Origin: Geosiphon pyriformis
Taxonomy: Eukaryota > Glomeromycota > Glomeromycetes > Archaeosporales > Geosiphonaceae
Length of the DNA stretch: 64,000 nucleotides
Assembly (NCBI GenBank): GCA_016748015.1
Contig: JAAOMT010000480.1
Location: 498,101-562,100, forward strand
Direction of reading: 5' to 3'
This document shows, in pieces, positions 47,780 through 60,689 of this stretch. Each line of letters starts with the position of its first letter. Within the stretch, counting starts at the first letter, position 1. Under the pieces are notes generated by a model. The model saw nothing but the letters and a program-made list of their open reading frames with translations, was not told where the DNA came from and made no database searches. A program made the position numbers and the translations under genes.

Positions 47780-48830
47780 ATATTAATAAACTGGCCAATT
47801 TGGTTTTGTATTCAAATTTGATGCTTCTTATTATTATTAATAAGAGATATATTAGGACTAGTAGAGTGGTAATATTTAAAAATGTTTATTATTTTACTCA
47901 TAAAATTTTTAGAGCTGTTTACTGTATGCACTAAAAAGTTGGGTCTGGATCTAATATTATTAATGTAAATATAATGAAAAATGTGAATTGAATTCAGATT
48001 TTTTCAATCTAACACTTTAATTTTCATATGACAGCTGGTTTCATAAGTAAGTCTACTGCTGGTTTACACTCATATTTCATAAAAACTCTATACCATTGCT
48101 TGCCAATTACTGTCTGTAAACATTTGTACAATAGAAAATATCCTAGTGTATTATGCTTTTATTGTGAAAAATAGAGACTTTTAATTATTTTTTTGTGTAT
48201 TTGATAAACTTTACTACTTGTATTAATTTGTTTGAGTTGTGTTTGATTCAGTAAAATGTTGTGTTAGATTTGTGTTTACTGTTGTCTTATATTTTGCAGA
48301 TGCTTTCTTTGTGTAATTTCAATAATGCTTTGTATATTGCCTTATATAAGAGTTTTGTGCTTAAAAAATAATGTTTAGAAACTGTATTTGATTTTAATAA
48401 TGCCAAAGTTGTTTATAAAAAGATTGTTGATTTGGTATAAAACTTAAAAATAGCTCACTATATTAGAACATGAATAATAAAAACTAAGTATAAAGCAATA
48501 ATAGAGAAAAAAAATCTGATTATATATAATAGTTCAATGCTTTTTGAAATAAGTAATTTGTTATTTCTGCTCTCTAATAATATTATTAAGTTGCTTAAAA
48601 TTGTAAAAACACATGGTATTAGTTTTGGTTTTCATAAACTTTGTAGTTTTTTCTTTAGTATTAATAGTGTAGTATCTGTTAAAATAGGTTTATAGTATTA
48701 CTCTAATTGATTCAAATGGCTGATTATGTATAAAAAATGCATAATTTGTGCTTAATTTAAATTACTTAGTTTAATGTATTGTACTAGGTAGCATTTGGGT
48801 TTTACTTATTAAATATATAAAAAAAATACA
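47780..48830 (+). mobile_element. LINE (copy 1), 3' part
   Basis: It resumes the LINE ORF2 frame cut at 40,102, with TAGF, TAGLHSYFIKTLY and NRKYPSVLCFYC readable at 48.03-48.17 kb. The ORF ends at TAG 48,695 (ending FFFSINSVVSVKIGL). The next 130 bases match the 3' UTR of LINE copy 3 (22,570-22,704). Many stops. The 3' terminus is near 48,820-48,830 in an A-rich stretch. Confidence 0.8.
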
Positions 48831-51580
48831 TTTTTAATTATAAAATTTTTGTTAATAATAAGAATTATAACTTTAAAGCTAAATGTTAACTAATAATACT
48901 TTTTAAAAAAACTAAATTTAATAATTAAAATAAATAAAAGTTTAACTTTGTTAAAAATATATTATATTTAAGATAATATATTTTTAATATATTATTATTT
49001 ATCAAAAAAAACATAAAATCAAATTTGGAAAATAAAAACAAAAAAAACTTTATTAATTATATTAATTTATAATTCATAGTATAATTGAAATATTTTACAA
49101 AAATAAAAATAAAAATTAAACCAAAAAAAACATAAATTAAAATATTTAAAAAAACTTTTATTTTTATTTTTAAAAATATTAAAAAAAATCTAAATAGTTT
49201 TTAATTTTAGACTTGACTAATAGAAATTAACAAGTAAAAATAAATTATAAAAATTATAAAAAGACAGTTTTTACTATTTTAAAAAATTACCAATTCAAAA
49301 TTAGACTTTTTGGTTTAACTAATATATTAACAATATTTTAATATTTAATAAATATTATATATTTAAAATTTTTGTGAACATTAGTAGTTGTTTTAAATAA
49401 TATTAACATTAATTCTCCAATTTTTAAAACTTATTTTAATAATTATTAAGAGCTAAATTGAAATAAAATATTTTAAAAATGTTATTTTAAAAAAATTTTA
49501 AGCATTATATATTTATTTATTAACCAAATAGAATTAACTTTATTCTGAAAAAATTGACAAAGTACATAATTTTCTAGTTTTCTAAAATATTATTAAACTT
49601 AAAAAATTTATTAATATTAAATTTTTTAATTATTTATTTAACAAAAATATTTAAAACAAATAAATTCAAAACAACAAACTGTTATAATTTTTATCTATAT
49701 TGGTTTTAATAAATAATCTTATTATTAAGTTATTTAAGTTTTGAATCATTTTTAACAATATTTACTTATAAAATTAATATTATTATTGATAATATTATAT
49801 TTAAATGGCTTATTAACAACTAAAATTAACCCAAAAAAATTTGATAAAATGAATTCTTTTTAAATTACAATTACTTTGTTTATTATAAATCAGAAAAATT
49901 ACACTTAATATTTACAGTTTTTTAGAAATTAGCTTCAATTAAATTAACATTAATAGATTTAAAAACATATAAAAATATTAAAAATGATTTAAAAATACTT
50001 ATTATATTAGTAAAATATCTTTAAATAAAAAACATTTTTTCAACAAACAATTAAAGCAATATTTTGTGTCAAATAATCTATTTAAAATAATTTAAAAACT
50101 CGAAAAAAAACAATCTTTTATATTATGTATTTAAATTTTATTTTAAAAAAGACAGCACTATTTAAAAACTTTAAAACATTATTTTTGGTTTTACATATAA
50201 GCAAAATAAATAATATGTTGACTTTTACTATAGTTATTACAAAAACAAAATTAACAAATCTTTAAATTTAATTAAATTTGGACAACTATTTAATAAATTA
50301 AAATCAATCTAATTTGATTTTATTTATTACAACAAAAAATTATACTATTATAATAACTGTAATTTATTTTACAAAATAACCAAAAACCAAAATTATTTAA
50401 AAAACAAAGCCAAAATTTGTAGTAAATTTTAACTACAATAAATTGTGTTCAAATATATGAAATTAATTAGACTATTTTCTAATCAAAAAGCTAATTATAA
50501 ATAATTTAACATCAAAAAATTTTTATTTTAAACAAATAAACTTGTAAAACATTAAAATAAGTTATTATTAAGTTTATGTTATTTATTTTGATATATTATT
50601 ACAATTTAAAATAATGTATTAAAACACTAATAAATAGCAAAAAATAGTTATTGTATAATAATAATAATAATAATTAAAATATTTTTTAATTAAAAATAAA
50701 TAAATAAGTATATTTATTAATGTAATCAATTTTATATAAATTATAGTTGTTATCTTTTAAAAAAAATTAAAAAATTAAAAATAATATATTTATTAAATTT
50801 TAATATAGTTATTATTATTATAAAAACTTAAAATTTTTAATTATAATTTTATAATTAAACTAGTATTTTTTTTGGTATTAACTAAATAAATAAAAAAGTC
50901 AAAACTATCTTTTTTTTTATGTAAAATAGATAAATTTTAATTTATTAAAATACCAAAAAACAGTATTTTTTTAGTATTTTTAAAATAATACTTTTAATTC
51001 AAAACTTTTTTTTTTTATAAAAATAAAATTTTAGTTTTTTGGTGTTTTTATTAACTTTAATACAATAATATTAATTATAGTATTTGATTTTTTTCTAATT
51101 ATAAAGAATAATTTATTTTTTATTTTAAATAATAACAATAATAACATATTTATTAAAGTTAATAAAAATTAATATTTGATTATATTGCTTAATATAATAA
51201 ATTTTAATTGATTTTTATTGATTTAAATTTAATTTTTAAAAACAAAATGATTTATTTATTTTTTATATTTACAATTAAACAATATTTTTATTATAATATT
51301 ATTTATATTAAGTTAAAATTCCTTTTTAAATACTTTTTTAATTATTTTATTATTAAATAATTTTGTTATTAATAGAATATTAACAATAAATTAAAAATTA
51401 TTAATTAATTTTTTTAATTTATTTTTTATTTTTTTTCTATTATTTTTAATTTACTTATTCTGTTTTTATTTAATTTAATATTTATTTTTATATTTAATAA
51501 AATTAATTTTAATTTATAAAATATAATTGAATACTATATTTTTTTATTAATAAGTAAAATTTAATCATATTATATATAAA
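48831..51580 (+). mobile_element. Ghost Ty3/gypsy element E, extreme AT decay
   Basis: The stretch is almost purely A and T and has no open frame. Yet 49.26-49.45 kb still translates to RT-like sequence (KTVFTILKN, then RLFGLTN and the former YLDD box as LNNI at 49,393-49,401). The region 50.36-50.55 kb aligns with the integrase of element B (34.10-34.25 kb). LTRs are not recognisable. It fills the gap between LINE 1 and LINE 2. Confidence 0.55.
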
Positions 51581-51594
51581 ATAAAATTTTTTTT

Positions 51595-53549
51595 TTGTCA
51601 ATCCCCTAACCACAATGAGAGTAAAAATTTTTTTGGAAAAGTTGCTTTTTATTTTTTTTTTCTTTTGTTTTCCTAAGTTATTTTATCTAATACACTTTTT
51701 TTTGTCATAATAAAACAGATGAGCTTATTTGCTGGTGGTTTTGGTTTGGTTTTGGCTAGGTTGGGAATCCAGTTTGATAATAAAAAAAAGCATGTGTTGA
51801 GAATATCTACTTTCACAATTTCTTATTCAAAAAAACAAAAAAGTCTAAGATTTCTAGTGTTATGATGGATTCATTAACTGGATCTTTGTCTATTGATATG
51901 TTGTAAGCTACTAATATTAAGTGTACTAAATCTTGGGGCAGTAAAATAGACAACAAAAAAAACAGTGTTAGTAAGGTATTAAATGTAGAGAACATAAAAA
52001 ACACAATTGCTAAAGAAATAATCTATATTGACTCCAACATTTCTAAGATAGACAACATGATGGATAACACTACTCCAAAAAAGATACATACAGGAATTTA
52101 TGTATTGAGACAGCCACCAAAGATGCCTTTTTTCAATATCTTGAATGACAATAGTGCTGAATTAGTGCTCTCAGCACCTAAGTTTTCTGGATCTTATAAG
52201 CTATTATTAACTGAATTAAAAAATAAGAAAGTTAGAAGTTTTAATTCTGTTAAATCATTCGCATTAGATATTAAACTGTCGACAATACTTGGAAAAACTA
52301 ATAGTGATAAATTAATTGCAATCAAAAAAATTTTCTATTGAGTTGATGGTTTTGGAAGGGCTTCTACTTCCTCAAAATTTCTAGGAATTATTAGGTCATC
52401 TTTTACATCTGAATTTAGTTTGAATAAGACAAAGGAATTGGCAATTAGTAAGAAAATTTTTGTTAATATTGATTTTAAGAATATAAACAACCATTCAGAT
52501 TGGGAAGTGATAATTAAGAAGATTTTTGTTAATCTTCCAAAATCAACTGTAGAGTCAGTATTTTTTAAGTTTGGTAAGATTGTATTAATTAAAATACAAC
52601 TGATTGGTTTATGGCAAAAAACTTTGGTAGAATATAAATTATCTGAGATAGCTAATTTGGTCACAGCTAAATGGTTTGTTTTTATAGAAAAAGATTCTGT
52701 TTGTGTGGCAAAAGCTATTAATAACAAACAAACATAAATGTTTAAAAACCAGTATTGGGCTTTATTATACACACTTTCAGTTGGCACTATTGCTTATGAC
52801 CTATCTGATTTATTGGTTTTTTATAATAGAAAAACTTGTGTCATTGGCTATAATCCAAATTCATATGTGCATGATAGGTGTGCTATTATGTGTTTTGAAA
52901 ATAAGGCATTCAAATTAGCTGCTATTGACTCTACTTCAGTGTTTAAGGGTGTAAATTTGTGTTGAGCTGGTCTCTCTTTGACTTGTTGTACTCAGTGTAA
53001 ACAATTTGGTCATATTTTTGTTAATTGTGTAGTAAGTAGAAATTCTGGTAGTCATAATAAACAGATGGTAACTTCTCAAAATTGTGTCTATTTGGCCAAC
53101 ATTTATAAAAAGAAGCAGGCACTTATTGCTTGTTTGGTTTTTTTTGGTAACAAAACTTGGGCCCAGATTGTTGGTGGTTTTTTCTTTCATATGTTTTCAT
53201 TAAATTTTTTCAGTACTGATTTGTCTTTGGGTGTAAAACTCATCTTAATGGTTTTTAATTCTTATAGTGATTCCTGTTTGATTGATTGTTTGGCTTCTTT
53301 GGAATGCTCTTTGAAGCTTTTGGCAGATTAGGTTTCTGTTATTTTAAAAAAATTGAGCTTTATAGAAATAATGCCACTGGCATTCATATTTCATGTCTTT
53401 CCTTTGGTTGCTCTGGCACTTTTGGCTTCTAATTTGAGTTTGTCTGTTTTTCTTACTTTTTAATAAGTAATTTTGTGTAAAAAATTACTATGTGTAATGT
53501 TTGCAGTATCAATGTCTTTGCCAAATAAGAGAACATTATTTGTTGACAT
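51595..53549 (+). mobile_element. LINE (copy 2), 5' UTR and ORF1
   Basis: A GC-richer leader at about 51,597 marks the start. ORF1 begins at ATG 51,719-51,721 (MSLFAGGFGLVLARLG). It encodes, with frameshifts and stops, a nucleic-acid-binding protein with a CCHC knuckle near 52,981-53,025 (CCTQCKQFGHIFVNC). Long open pieces at 52,057-52,341 and 52,420-52,737 remain. ORF1 proteins coat LINE RNA. The copy is cut at 53,550 by a solo LTR. Confidence 0.8.
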
Positions 53550-54461
53550 TGTTACAGATGATTATTTGGGGTCTCAAATTAAATAACAAACCCATAACTT
53601 GATACTCAATTAATATAATTGGTATTGGTATCTCTAAAGGTGTTGTTTTATTTGAAGATTTGGTAGATCTGAAAGTTTTGTTGTAGAGTTCTTTGTATAA
53701 TAGACAGAGATTCAGTAATGATAGTAGTAGTTTTCCTGGAATTGCAATTATGCTCAATTTCTTTTTCAGCTTAGCAGCCAGATTTATTCTGGCAGTCATG
53801 CTCTTCTGGTAAGCTATCTGTTAATATATATAATTCTACCCTTATTTCTAGGTCTTTTACCAGCTATCCTTGATGTCAATAACTCAGCACTTAATTCTTT
53901 TAATCAATTAATAAACAACAAAAGAAAATAAAATAAAAAAAATAAAAGAAAATAAAGAAATAAAGAAAATAAAATAAGAAATAAGTGTCTTGTCAATAGC
54001 CATAATCAAGAGCTATTGTGCCAACAGGTTAAGTAGTGGATAATAATATTAATATAGAAGTGATTTCACTTTAAGTTATAGTATTCTATCTTTTGAAGAA
54101 AGGATATTTAATAATTATGACCTGCAAGTCTAATTAACTCTAACAGTCCTACTGACTTTCAGTCTTCTTAACTTTGAGCCTCCTTCTCTTTTTTTCTAGC
54201 TTCTGATACTACTGCTATATATACATAATTGATGTTTTATAAGATTGCTCACATTCTCAAGCAATGTGCTATGATTTCTTAAGCAATGCTTACATTGTTG
54301 AGCAATATGTCATGCTTTCTGTTATTGCTCCACATTGCTGAAAAATGTGCCATAATTTTTGTTATTGCTCTACATTGCTGAGCAATGTGCTTACATGCTA
54401 AATACTATTTACTTATTGATCTACTATTTTCTCTATATCTGTTTTTTTTTTATAAGTAACA
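53550..54461 (-). repeat. Solo LTR (912 bp) in LINE 2, element B family
   Basis: In plus coordinates it starts TGTTACAGATGATT and ends AAGTAACA. It is flanked by ACAT and GCAT (a 4-bp duplication with one transition). It is homologous to the solo LTR at 28,165 and, in reverse, to both LTRs of element B. It contains a tandem array of ATTGCT/AGCAAT palindromic units at about 54,250-54,400. No internal element sequence is present, so it arose by LTR-LTR recombination. Confidence 0.8.
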
Positions 54462-56632
54462 GCATAGAAATTTTGGGAATTTGGTATCAATAGTTACAGA
54501 GACAAAGTTAAGATCTAACAGTAGATCATAGATTAAGAATAAGTTTAATGAGATTAGGGTTTTTTTATCTGGGTTGAATAAGAGGTTTCTTGGTGCTGGA
54601 GTAGCAATTATTATAAACAATTCTCTAGCTTATTATGTATATAAGGTTTTTAAAGTGCCTGAACAGCTCTTTTCTGTTAAGTTGCTTTTCAAATATAAGC
54701 TTTCTGTGTTAATATTGGGTCTCTATGCTGGTGTTTTTCTAGCAGTTTGTTTTTTTCAAGCTGGCAAGATCAACTTTTTGATTGCAAAAGCTATAAATCA
54801 ATCTTCTTTTATTATCCTGGGTAAAAATTTTAATGAAGATAGTTCTCATAAATATGTCAGTTTCAAAAAATGTCTTAGTTTAGGGTTGGTTAATTTTCTG
54901 TTGGAAAGTTTGGTTGCAAAGAGTTCTACATAGAAAAATTCAAAAGGTGCTAAAAAGATGATAAACTATGTGTTTATTTTTTCAAGTTTGGTCAATACAG
55001 TTGTGAGTTGTAATGTTTTGGATGTTAGTGAACACTTTGACACTAATCACCATACTGTTTCTGTATCTGTAAATTTGAGTAGACTTTTAAATATGCAGCT
55101 AAACTCTCTTTGCAAACAAGCAAATAGAGATTATTGAAAATTTGATGTTAAAAATGCTGATAAGGTAAAGTAGTACAGGTACAAGAAGTTTACAGTAGTA
55201 AATACAGCAATATTCTTCAGTGAGTTTTTTGTGGATAAAAGATTTAAGAATCTGGATGCTATGTGAAATGCTGTTCACAAAGTAATATGTCTTTCAGCAA
55301 ATAAGATTTTCAAAAAAAAATAGTTTGAGAACTTTGATGGCATTTTTATCAGAAAGTCTTCTAAGTTTCATAAGTTGGAAATTTTAGTGTCAAGAATAGT
55401 CAAGTTCTTACATAAAGATGTTGGTGGTATATTTAAGTCTTTAATAAGTTAATGAACATCTCTGGACATTGATATAGTGTCACCTGTTCAAACTTTGTTG
55501 AATTCTGGTGTGGATTTTGATCAAGTATGTTCAGTTCTTTTTAATGTATGTAAATCATATTATGTCTCTAAGCTTGCTGAGTCTTTGCAAACTAAGAAGT
55601 TAAGAATTAAGTTGGCTATTTATAAATCAATAAAGAATTTTGCAGTTAATAAAGATCACACAATTAGGAGCATGCTGGAGCATTTTTTCCAGAAAATGGT
55701 TTTGGACTATTTAGTTATTAAGAATAAACTGATTTTGGAATCTAATCCGATTAAAATCAAGATAGATGAGATTATGAAGAGCTGGACTAAAAAGTATAAG
55801 ATGGTGGTGGATTTCTCTGATAATTAGTCTCATCAATACTGGCCTTTAGAGTATGTTTTTGATGATGTCTTTTTAGATGTAATGTGTTCAGTTAGTTTCA
55901 ATGAGTTGCTTAATGTGGTTTTTAATCTGCTTAATGATAAAGCTGCTGGTTTTTTTGGAGTCTCAAATAAGCTCTAAAAGCATTGTAATAAGTTAGTCTT
56001 GGATATGCTTTTGGTGCTTTTAAATTCTTATTTGTCTTGCAAAGCAGTGCCTAATACTTGAAAAGAAGCTTGAATCTCAATAATTCCCAAGCCATATAAG
56101 TGGAAGGGATTTTTTACAAATATCCAATCTATTGCATTAATTGAGACTGCTCACAAAATTCTCTCCAAGATCTTCTTGGACAAAATTTCTTTGGCATGCA
56201 GTATTTTTGATGTTTTATGTGGGGACAATTTCTTTGTTTTAAAAGATATAACAATGCAATCTCCCATTTTTGCTATTGGTTCAGTTATTAAGGACACTTT
56301 GGAGAAGAATTGTAAACTCTGGCTGGTTTTGCAGAATATGCAAAAGGCCTATGATTCTGTTGGATAAGAGTATCTTAAAAAAAGCTTGCTTAAGATAAAA
56401 ATGTGTGACAAATTCATTAGATTTTTTGGTAGCATTTACAATAATTTTTTAGCAAAGTTATGACTGATTTTGAATTGACAAATGGGTATTGAGTGCATGA
56501 TAGTTTGAATCAAGGAAAAGTGTTTTTATCTCTTCTTTAGTGCATATTCTATGATCTTTTTTTATGTAAAGTTAAAAGACAAAAAAGTGTGTGTGGATAT
56601 AAATTGAATTCTTATTTTATTACCAAAACTGG
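54462..56632 (+). mobile_element. LINE (copy 2), endonuclease and reverse transcriptase part
   Basis: It resumes after the solo LTR with an AP-endonuclease-type domain: VTETKL with the catalytic Glu near 54,496, LGAGVAIIINNSLA, and the former GDFN box as KNFN near 54,820. The reverse transcriptase N-terminal half follows (SPIFAIGSVIKDTLEKNCKL, MQKAYDSVG near 56,340). Open pieces remain at 54,574-54,933, 55,477-55,827 and 56,176-56,367. It is cut at 56,633 by element C before the catalytic FVDD box, and the remainder must lie beyond the window. Confidence 0.85.
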
Positions 56633-56684
56633 TGTTACTCGAGTAGAAAAACCAATCCAAAGTTATGAAAAAATGTGACCAAAA

Positions 56685-56890
56685 TGTGACATAACACAGA
56701 ATAATGTGCAATAACATTGGATAACACATTATAACATAGAATAACATGTTATAATGCAGGATAACACAAAATAGCACGCAATAATGTAGGATAACATATT
56801 ATAACGCAGGATAACACAGAATAACATGTAATAATGTCAGATAATGTGTTATAACATAGGATAACTAGCAATAATGTAGAAAAACAAAGC
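56685..56890 (+). repeat. ATAACA/AATGT tandem repeats in the C LTR
   Basis: Irregular units of about 14-30 bases built from ATAACACAGAATAATGT and ATAACATGTTATAATGCAGG variants. Several contain the palindrome ATAACATGTTAT. They are nearly absent from the A LTR. Confidence 0.8.
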
Positions 56891-57277
56891 AATAACAGAA
56901 ACAACAAAGCAATAGCTAGTGATAACGAAACAATTGAAAGCAATCCTGTAAAACCAAAAGAATGTATAAAAGCAAATAGTTGTAGAAGTGAGAAAAGACA
57001 AACAGATAGATATGAACTTTTAGACAAAAATTAAAATATCTATACCCCTTCATCCTTTATTATCTTCCCTCTTTCATCTCCTGAAATAAACCAATTATTA
57101 AAGAAATCAGAATCACAAATTTATGTTCTCGAATTTCATAGAATTTACATGAATTAACCCTTGTCTCATATCTCTATTCTAGGACAGATGCTCTTAGCAT
57201 AACTGCCTTGAACTTATTAATGATTTGGACCAATCGCTCTTGATCATGGCAATTGATGATACTAATTTATCTTTTCT

Positions 57278-57278
<1 letters not shown>

Positions 57279-57341
<63 letters not shown>

Positions 57342-57365
57342 TTTTTTTTTTTTTTTTTTTTTTTT

Positions 57366-57430
<65 letters not shown>

Positions 57431-57444
57431 TTTTTTTTTTGTTT

Positions 57445-57509
<65 letters not shown>

Positions 57510-57510
57510 C
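57279..57510 (+). repeat. Poly(T) tract of about 230 bases inside the C LTR
   Basis: An almost pure T run with six isolated G. The A LTR has only a short T run at the matching place (about 23,280-23,330). The poly-Phe and poly-Lys frames here are artefacts. Its assembled length may be unreliable. Confidence 0.9.
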
Positions 57511-57913
57511 TTTTTCTGTCTTATTTTTGTGAAGTGGCAACATAGTAAAATTGACTGTCTGGAAATAGACTTTATAATAGCCTGGTAAAAGAGAGAAGCT
57601 TCTCCTAAGTTTTGGATATTAACTTTATCTTGTTAGCTTACCAGAAGGGTAAAAAGACAATGCCAGACCCTAATGACTGTGCTCGTTAGCTCGGAGAAGA
57701 GAGCTCACATTTACAAAAAACATTGCAATCAATGAAAGACAAACTCTGTGCCTTATAACCAAAGAACTCGACGGGTAAATTCACATCCAGGAATAGACCT
57801 TCAGAGACTAATAATCAAGACTAAGCCAACAAAATTACATGGAAGATGTGTCATCAATAATTGAGAGCACCAAACATTATCATTTCCCATACCCATCAAG
57901 TTTACCCGTAACA

Positions 57914-57932
57914 GTTGGTGTTCTCTGTGAGA
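57914..57932 (+). other. Element C primer-binding site
   Basis: GTTGGTGTTCTCTGTGAGA follows the LTR, with TGG at the expected place for pairing with a tRNA CCA end. The same motif follows the LTRs of A, B and D. The tRNA is not identified. Confidence 0.6.
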
Positions 57933-57975
57933 TTATAAATCCACAGAGACAGAGCACCCCCAAAAATACATAAAA

Positions 57976-59709
57976 GTGGCGACTATTAGAACAATAGGAA
58001 AGAACTACTCCTCATATGAAAAAGCACTATTTCAATACTTTCGAAAAGACTTAGGAATACCAGTAGAAACTGCTTACGCAAAAAGTGATTTTTGTAATTA
58101 TATTAACACAAAAATTGACTGCTTGTTAGGCTGCGCAACTGATACAGGAAGACTTAGAGAACAAATCTATCAAAGCTTACTAGAGTACTCAACAGCCATA
58201 ACTACCCAAGCAATCACTGAAACTCTGCACATAATCAATACAGACATTAAATATTACGTGGCACAACAATTCCCTCAAGTACAACAACCAGTGGAATCTG
58301 ACTCTGAAGAATACAAAAACAAATCTAACAACTCCATAACTGCCCAAGCCAAGTCCACAGTCAACAAGAAACCAAGGGTTCTCTCCCTAACAATTCCATC
58401 ATACTATTAGACATCTCAAAGTAGAATTGTATTCAACCCACCCCTGAAAACCCAGTCAGAAACACCACGAACTCCTGGAAATCTACACCCTTGGAATCAA
58501 CACAGTTGGACCAAATCACTAGGAGAATACAAATTGCTGTTTGGAAATCTTACCCCAGTGGCCAGTCAAACAGAAGGAAACCTGTCAACTTGGGAACAAC
58601 CACCAGCACAAAATCTAGCAGAATCAGCATCTCCCCTGATGGAAGAAACAGCTATCTTACAACTTATTGGTTCAAGCGACAAAAGAAAGCAACCAGTATT
58701 AACACCCAGAGAACACTCGAATACGCGGACACCAATCCCTTTAAACATAACCAGTAACACTCTACCCATTAACTGGATCATGGCTTATCGGGATATTGCT
58801 AAATTGGAAAAATTCTTTAGTGAAGAAGATAATGCATATTCTTGGATCACGGATGCCAAGAAAGCAATTACCACTAACAGTTGGAACAATGACCACACAA
58901 TTCAAGCACTGCCATTCTTTCTGACCAGAACTGCCAATTCATAATACCAGAGCCTGACAGGGAAGCCTACCTCCTTCACCGAGCTTAAACTCGCATTTCT
59001 GCAATACTTCTGTGACCCCAATACGTTAATCTGATTGCAGAATCAATTCAGCATAATTAAACAAAAAGATCATGAAGCAGTAACTACTTATCTCAGACAA
59101 TTCAATCAAATCCTGCATCAAATATTAGCTATTGAAAAGAACTACTACACCGCGGTGCAAGTTCTTAATCAATTCATTAAAAAATTGCGGAGTAGTATTC
59201 TAAGATCCATAAGACCCTGTTATCTGACCAGTTTACAAGATGCCATTGCTCTCGCTCGCAATTTTGAGTCTGCAGAACAAGAAGCAAATCATACTCAAGC
59301 CGTTAATTTAGCCATTAATAGAACCTCTGATATCAATGCAAAGATAACCCAATTGAGTGAGAAACTAACTCAAAAAATTGAGAGATTCTTAGCCAGAACT
59401 ACAGGAACTTATCAACCACTCCAACAAAGAGAAAATAACAACAACAGCAGATATTCACAGCAACAGAACTGTCAGCAACAGCAACAACCTTGGAGATCCG
59501 ATCCCCACAACTGTTACTACTGCCAGAAACCTGGACACATTGCCTGTGACTACAGAAAGAAGATTATGAACCAAAATCAAGGAAACCCATACCAACAACC
59601 CAGATATCAGCAAAACATGGTACCCCAATATTCCATATCTCAGAATCAACCACCCTTATACGCACAACAAGTCCCATACACTCAACCACTGCCCCAAAAT
59701 TATTATTAA
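57976..59709 (+). pseudogene. Element C gag with premature stops
   Basis: One frame is aligned from 57,976 (GTG where a start is expected, so the true initiator is uncertain) to TAA 59,707, with stops at 58,408, 58,942 and 59,032. It contains a capsid-type region (from WIMAYRDIAKLEKFFSEEDN at 58,777), a Gln/Asn-rich tail and a zinc knuckle near 59,512 (CYYCQKPGHIACDY). The last ligand is Tyr (TAC) where A and B have Cys (TGC), a G-to-A change. The frame then continues into pol without a shift, unlike element D. Confidence 0.8.
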
Positions 59710-60610
59710 CCACCACCAATGACACAAACAATCCTTCACTATCAAACTTCCTCTTACAGCCCGTCCAGATCTCGAGCTATAGACTATAATCAGGGATGGA
59801 GGAATCCCAACAACAATCAAGTGCAAACCAACAGTGGACCATCTTGACCAATCTCTTGTGGTCCTGCCCAATCTTGACCAACACCAACTGGATACCTGAA
59901 TCAAGCTTCCTATTTCAGTCTTATGGAAGACCAGAGTTTTGATAAATCTACACCTGTGGAAGGGGGGAATATAGAACAAATCTCCCAACCTTCCAAGCAA
60001 ACAAAAAGCAATATCCTACCAGCTACTATTATTGAAGACACCATTCTAGCTGCCATATTTCCTTTTGACATCAATAATTTAAACACCCATAACCTTTTTA
60101 GTAGAGCAGCTATCAATCAGGATAAACCAATAACAACCCTATACACTGATGCCAGAGTCAGAGGAATAGACATTAAATTAATCCTGGATAGTGGATCAGC
60201 CAGTAGCATAATTACGAAGCAGCTTATGGACTAACTAGGTTGCCGAGTAGACCATGCCACTACTGCTCGGATCATTACAGTGGATAGAAACACAAAAACC
60301 CCAATAGGAAAAATTGACAACTTCCCCTTCGAAATTAATAAAATCCAAATTCCTACCAAAGTACTCGTCATGGAAGCTACTCAATATTAAGCTTTAGTAG
60401 GAAACAATTGGTTGTCAAAAGCCAATGCTATTTTTGACTGGAACACCCAAGAACTTCAATTCATGTTCAACAAACAGCATGCCCAAGTCCCAGCTACGTG
60501 CGGACACTTTAAAACCCAACATACCAAGGAACCTCTTATTGAATTTGAAGACACATTAATGCCACCAACCATCAAGACCTATCAGGTTTTATGGGCAGAT
60601 GATTATTGAA
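59710..60610 (+). pseudogene. Element C aspartic protease region
   Basis: Same frame as gag. The retropepsin loop LILDSGSASS lies at 60,178-60,207 (DSG at 60,187-60,195, intact). Downstream are ITKQLMD, TAG/TAA stops at 60,232 and 60,388, and a conserved ALVGNNWLSKAN segment. The protease would cut the gag-pol polyprotein. The N-terminal part is Pro/Gln-rich linker. Confidence 0.8.
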
Positions 60611-60689
60611 CTGAACTACTCCCACCACCAACCTGGAAAGAAAAAGGAAAAGGCAGAGCCAAAAAAAACCCCCAATCGTTATCACTAGA

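Larger units (their letters stand above)
56633..57913 (+). repeat. 5' LTR of element C (1281 bp)
   Basis: It begins TGTTACTCGAGTAG and ends ACCCGTAACA. It is longer than the A LTR (847 bp) mainly because of a TAACA-type tandem repeat at 56,685-56,890 and a poly(T) tract. Confidence 0.85.

Noticed and set aside
53536-53799. Minus-strand 87-codon frame with protein-like sequence, also at 28,109-28,351
   Set aside because: Both lie in homologous LTR sequence (solo LTRs). The shared frame reflects repeat homology; I see no evidence that it is a gene, although a conserved LTR-encoded peptide cannot be fully excluded.
57225-57588. Open frames encoding poly-Phe (plus) and poly-Lys (minus)
   Set aside because: They are translations of the poly(T) tract in the element C LTR and have no coding signature.
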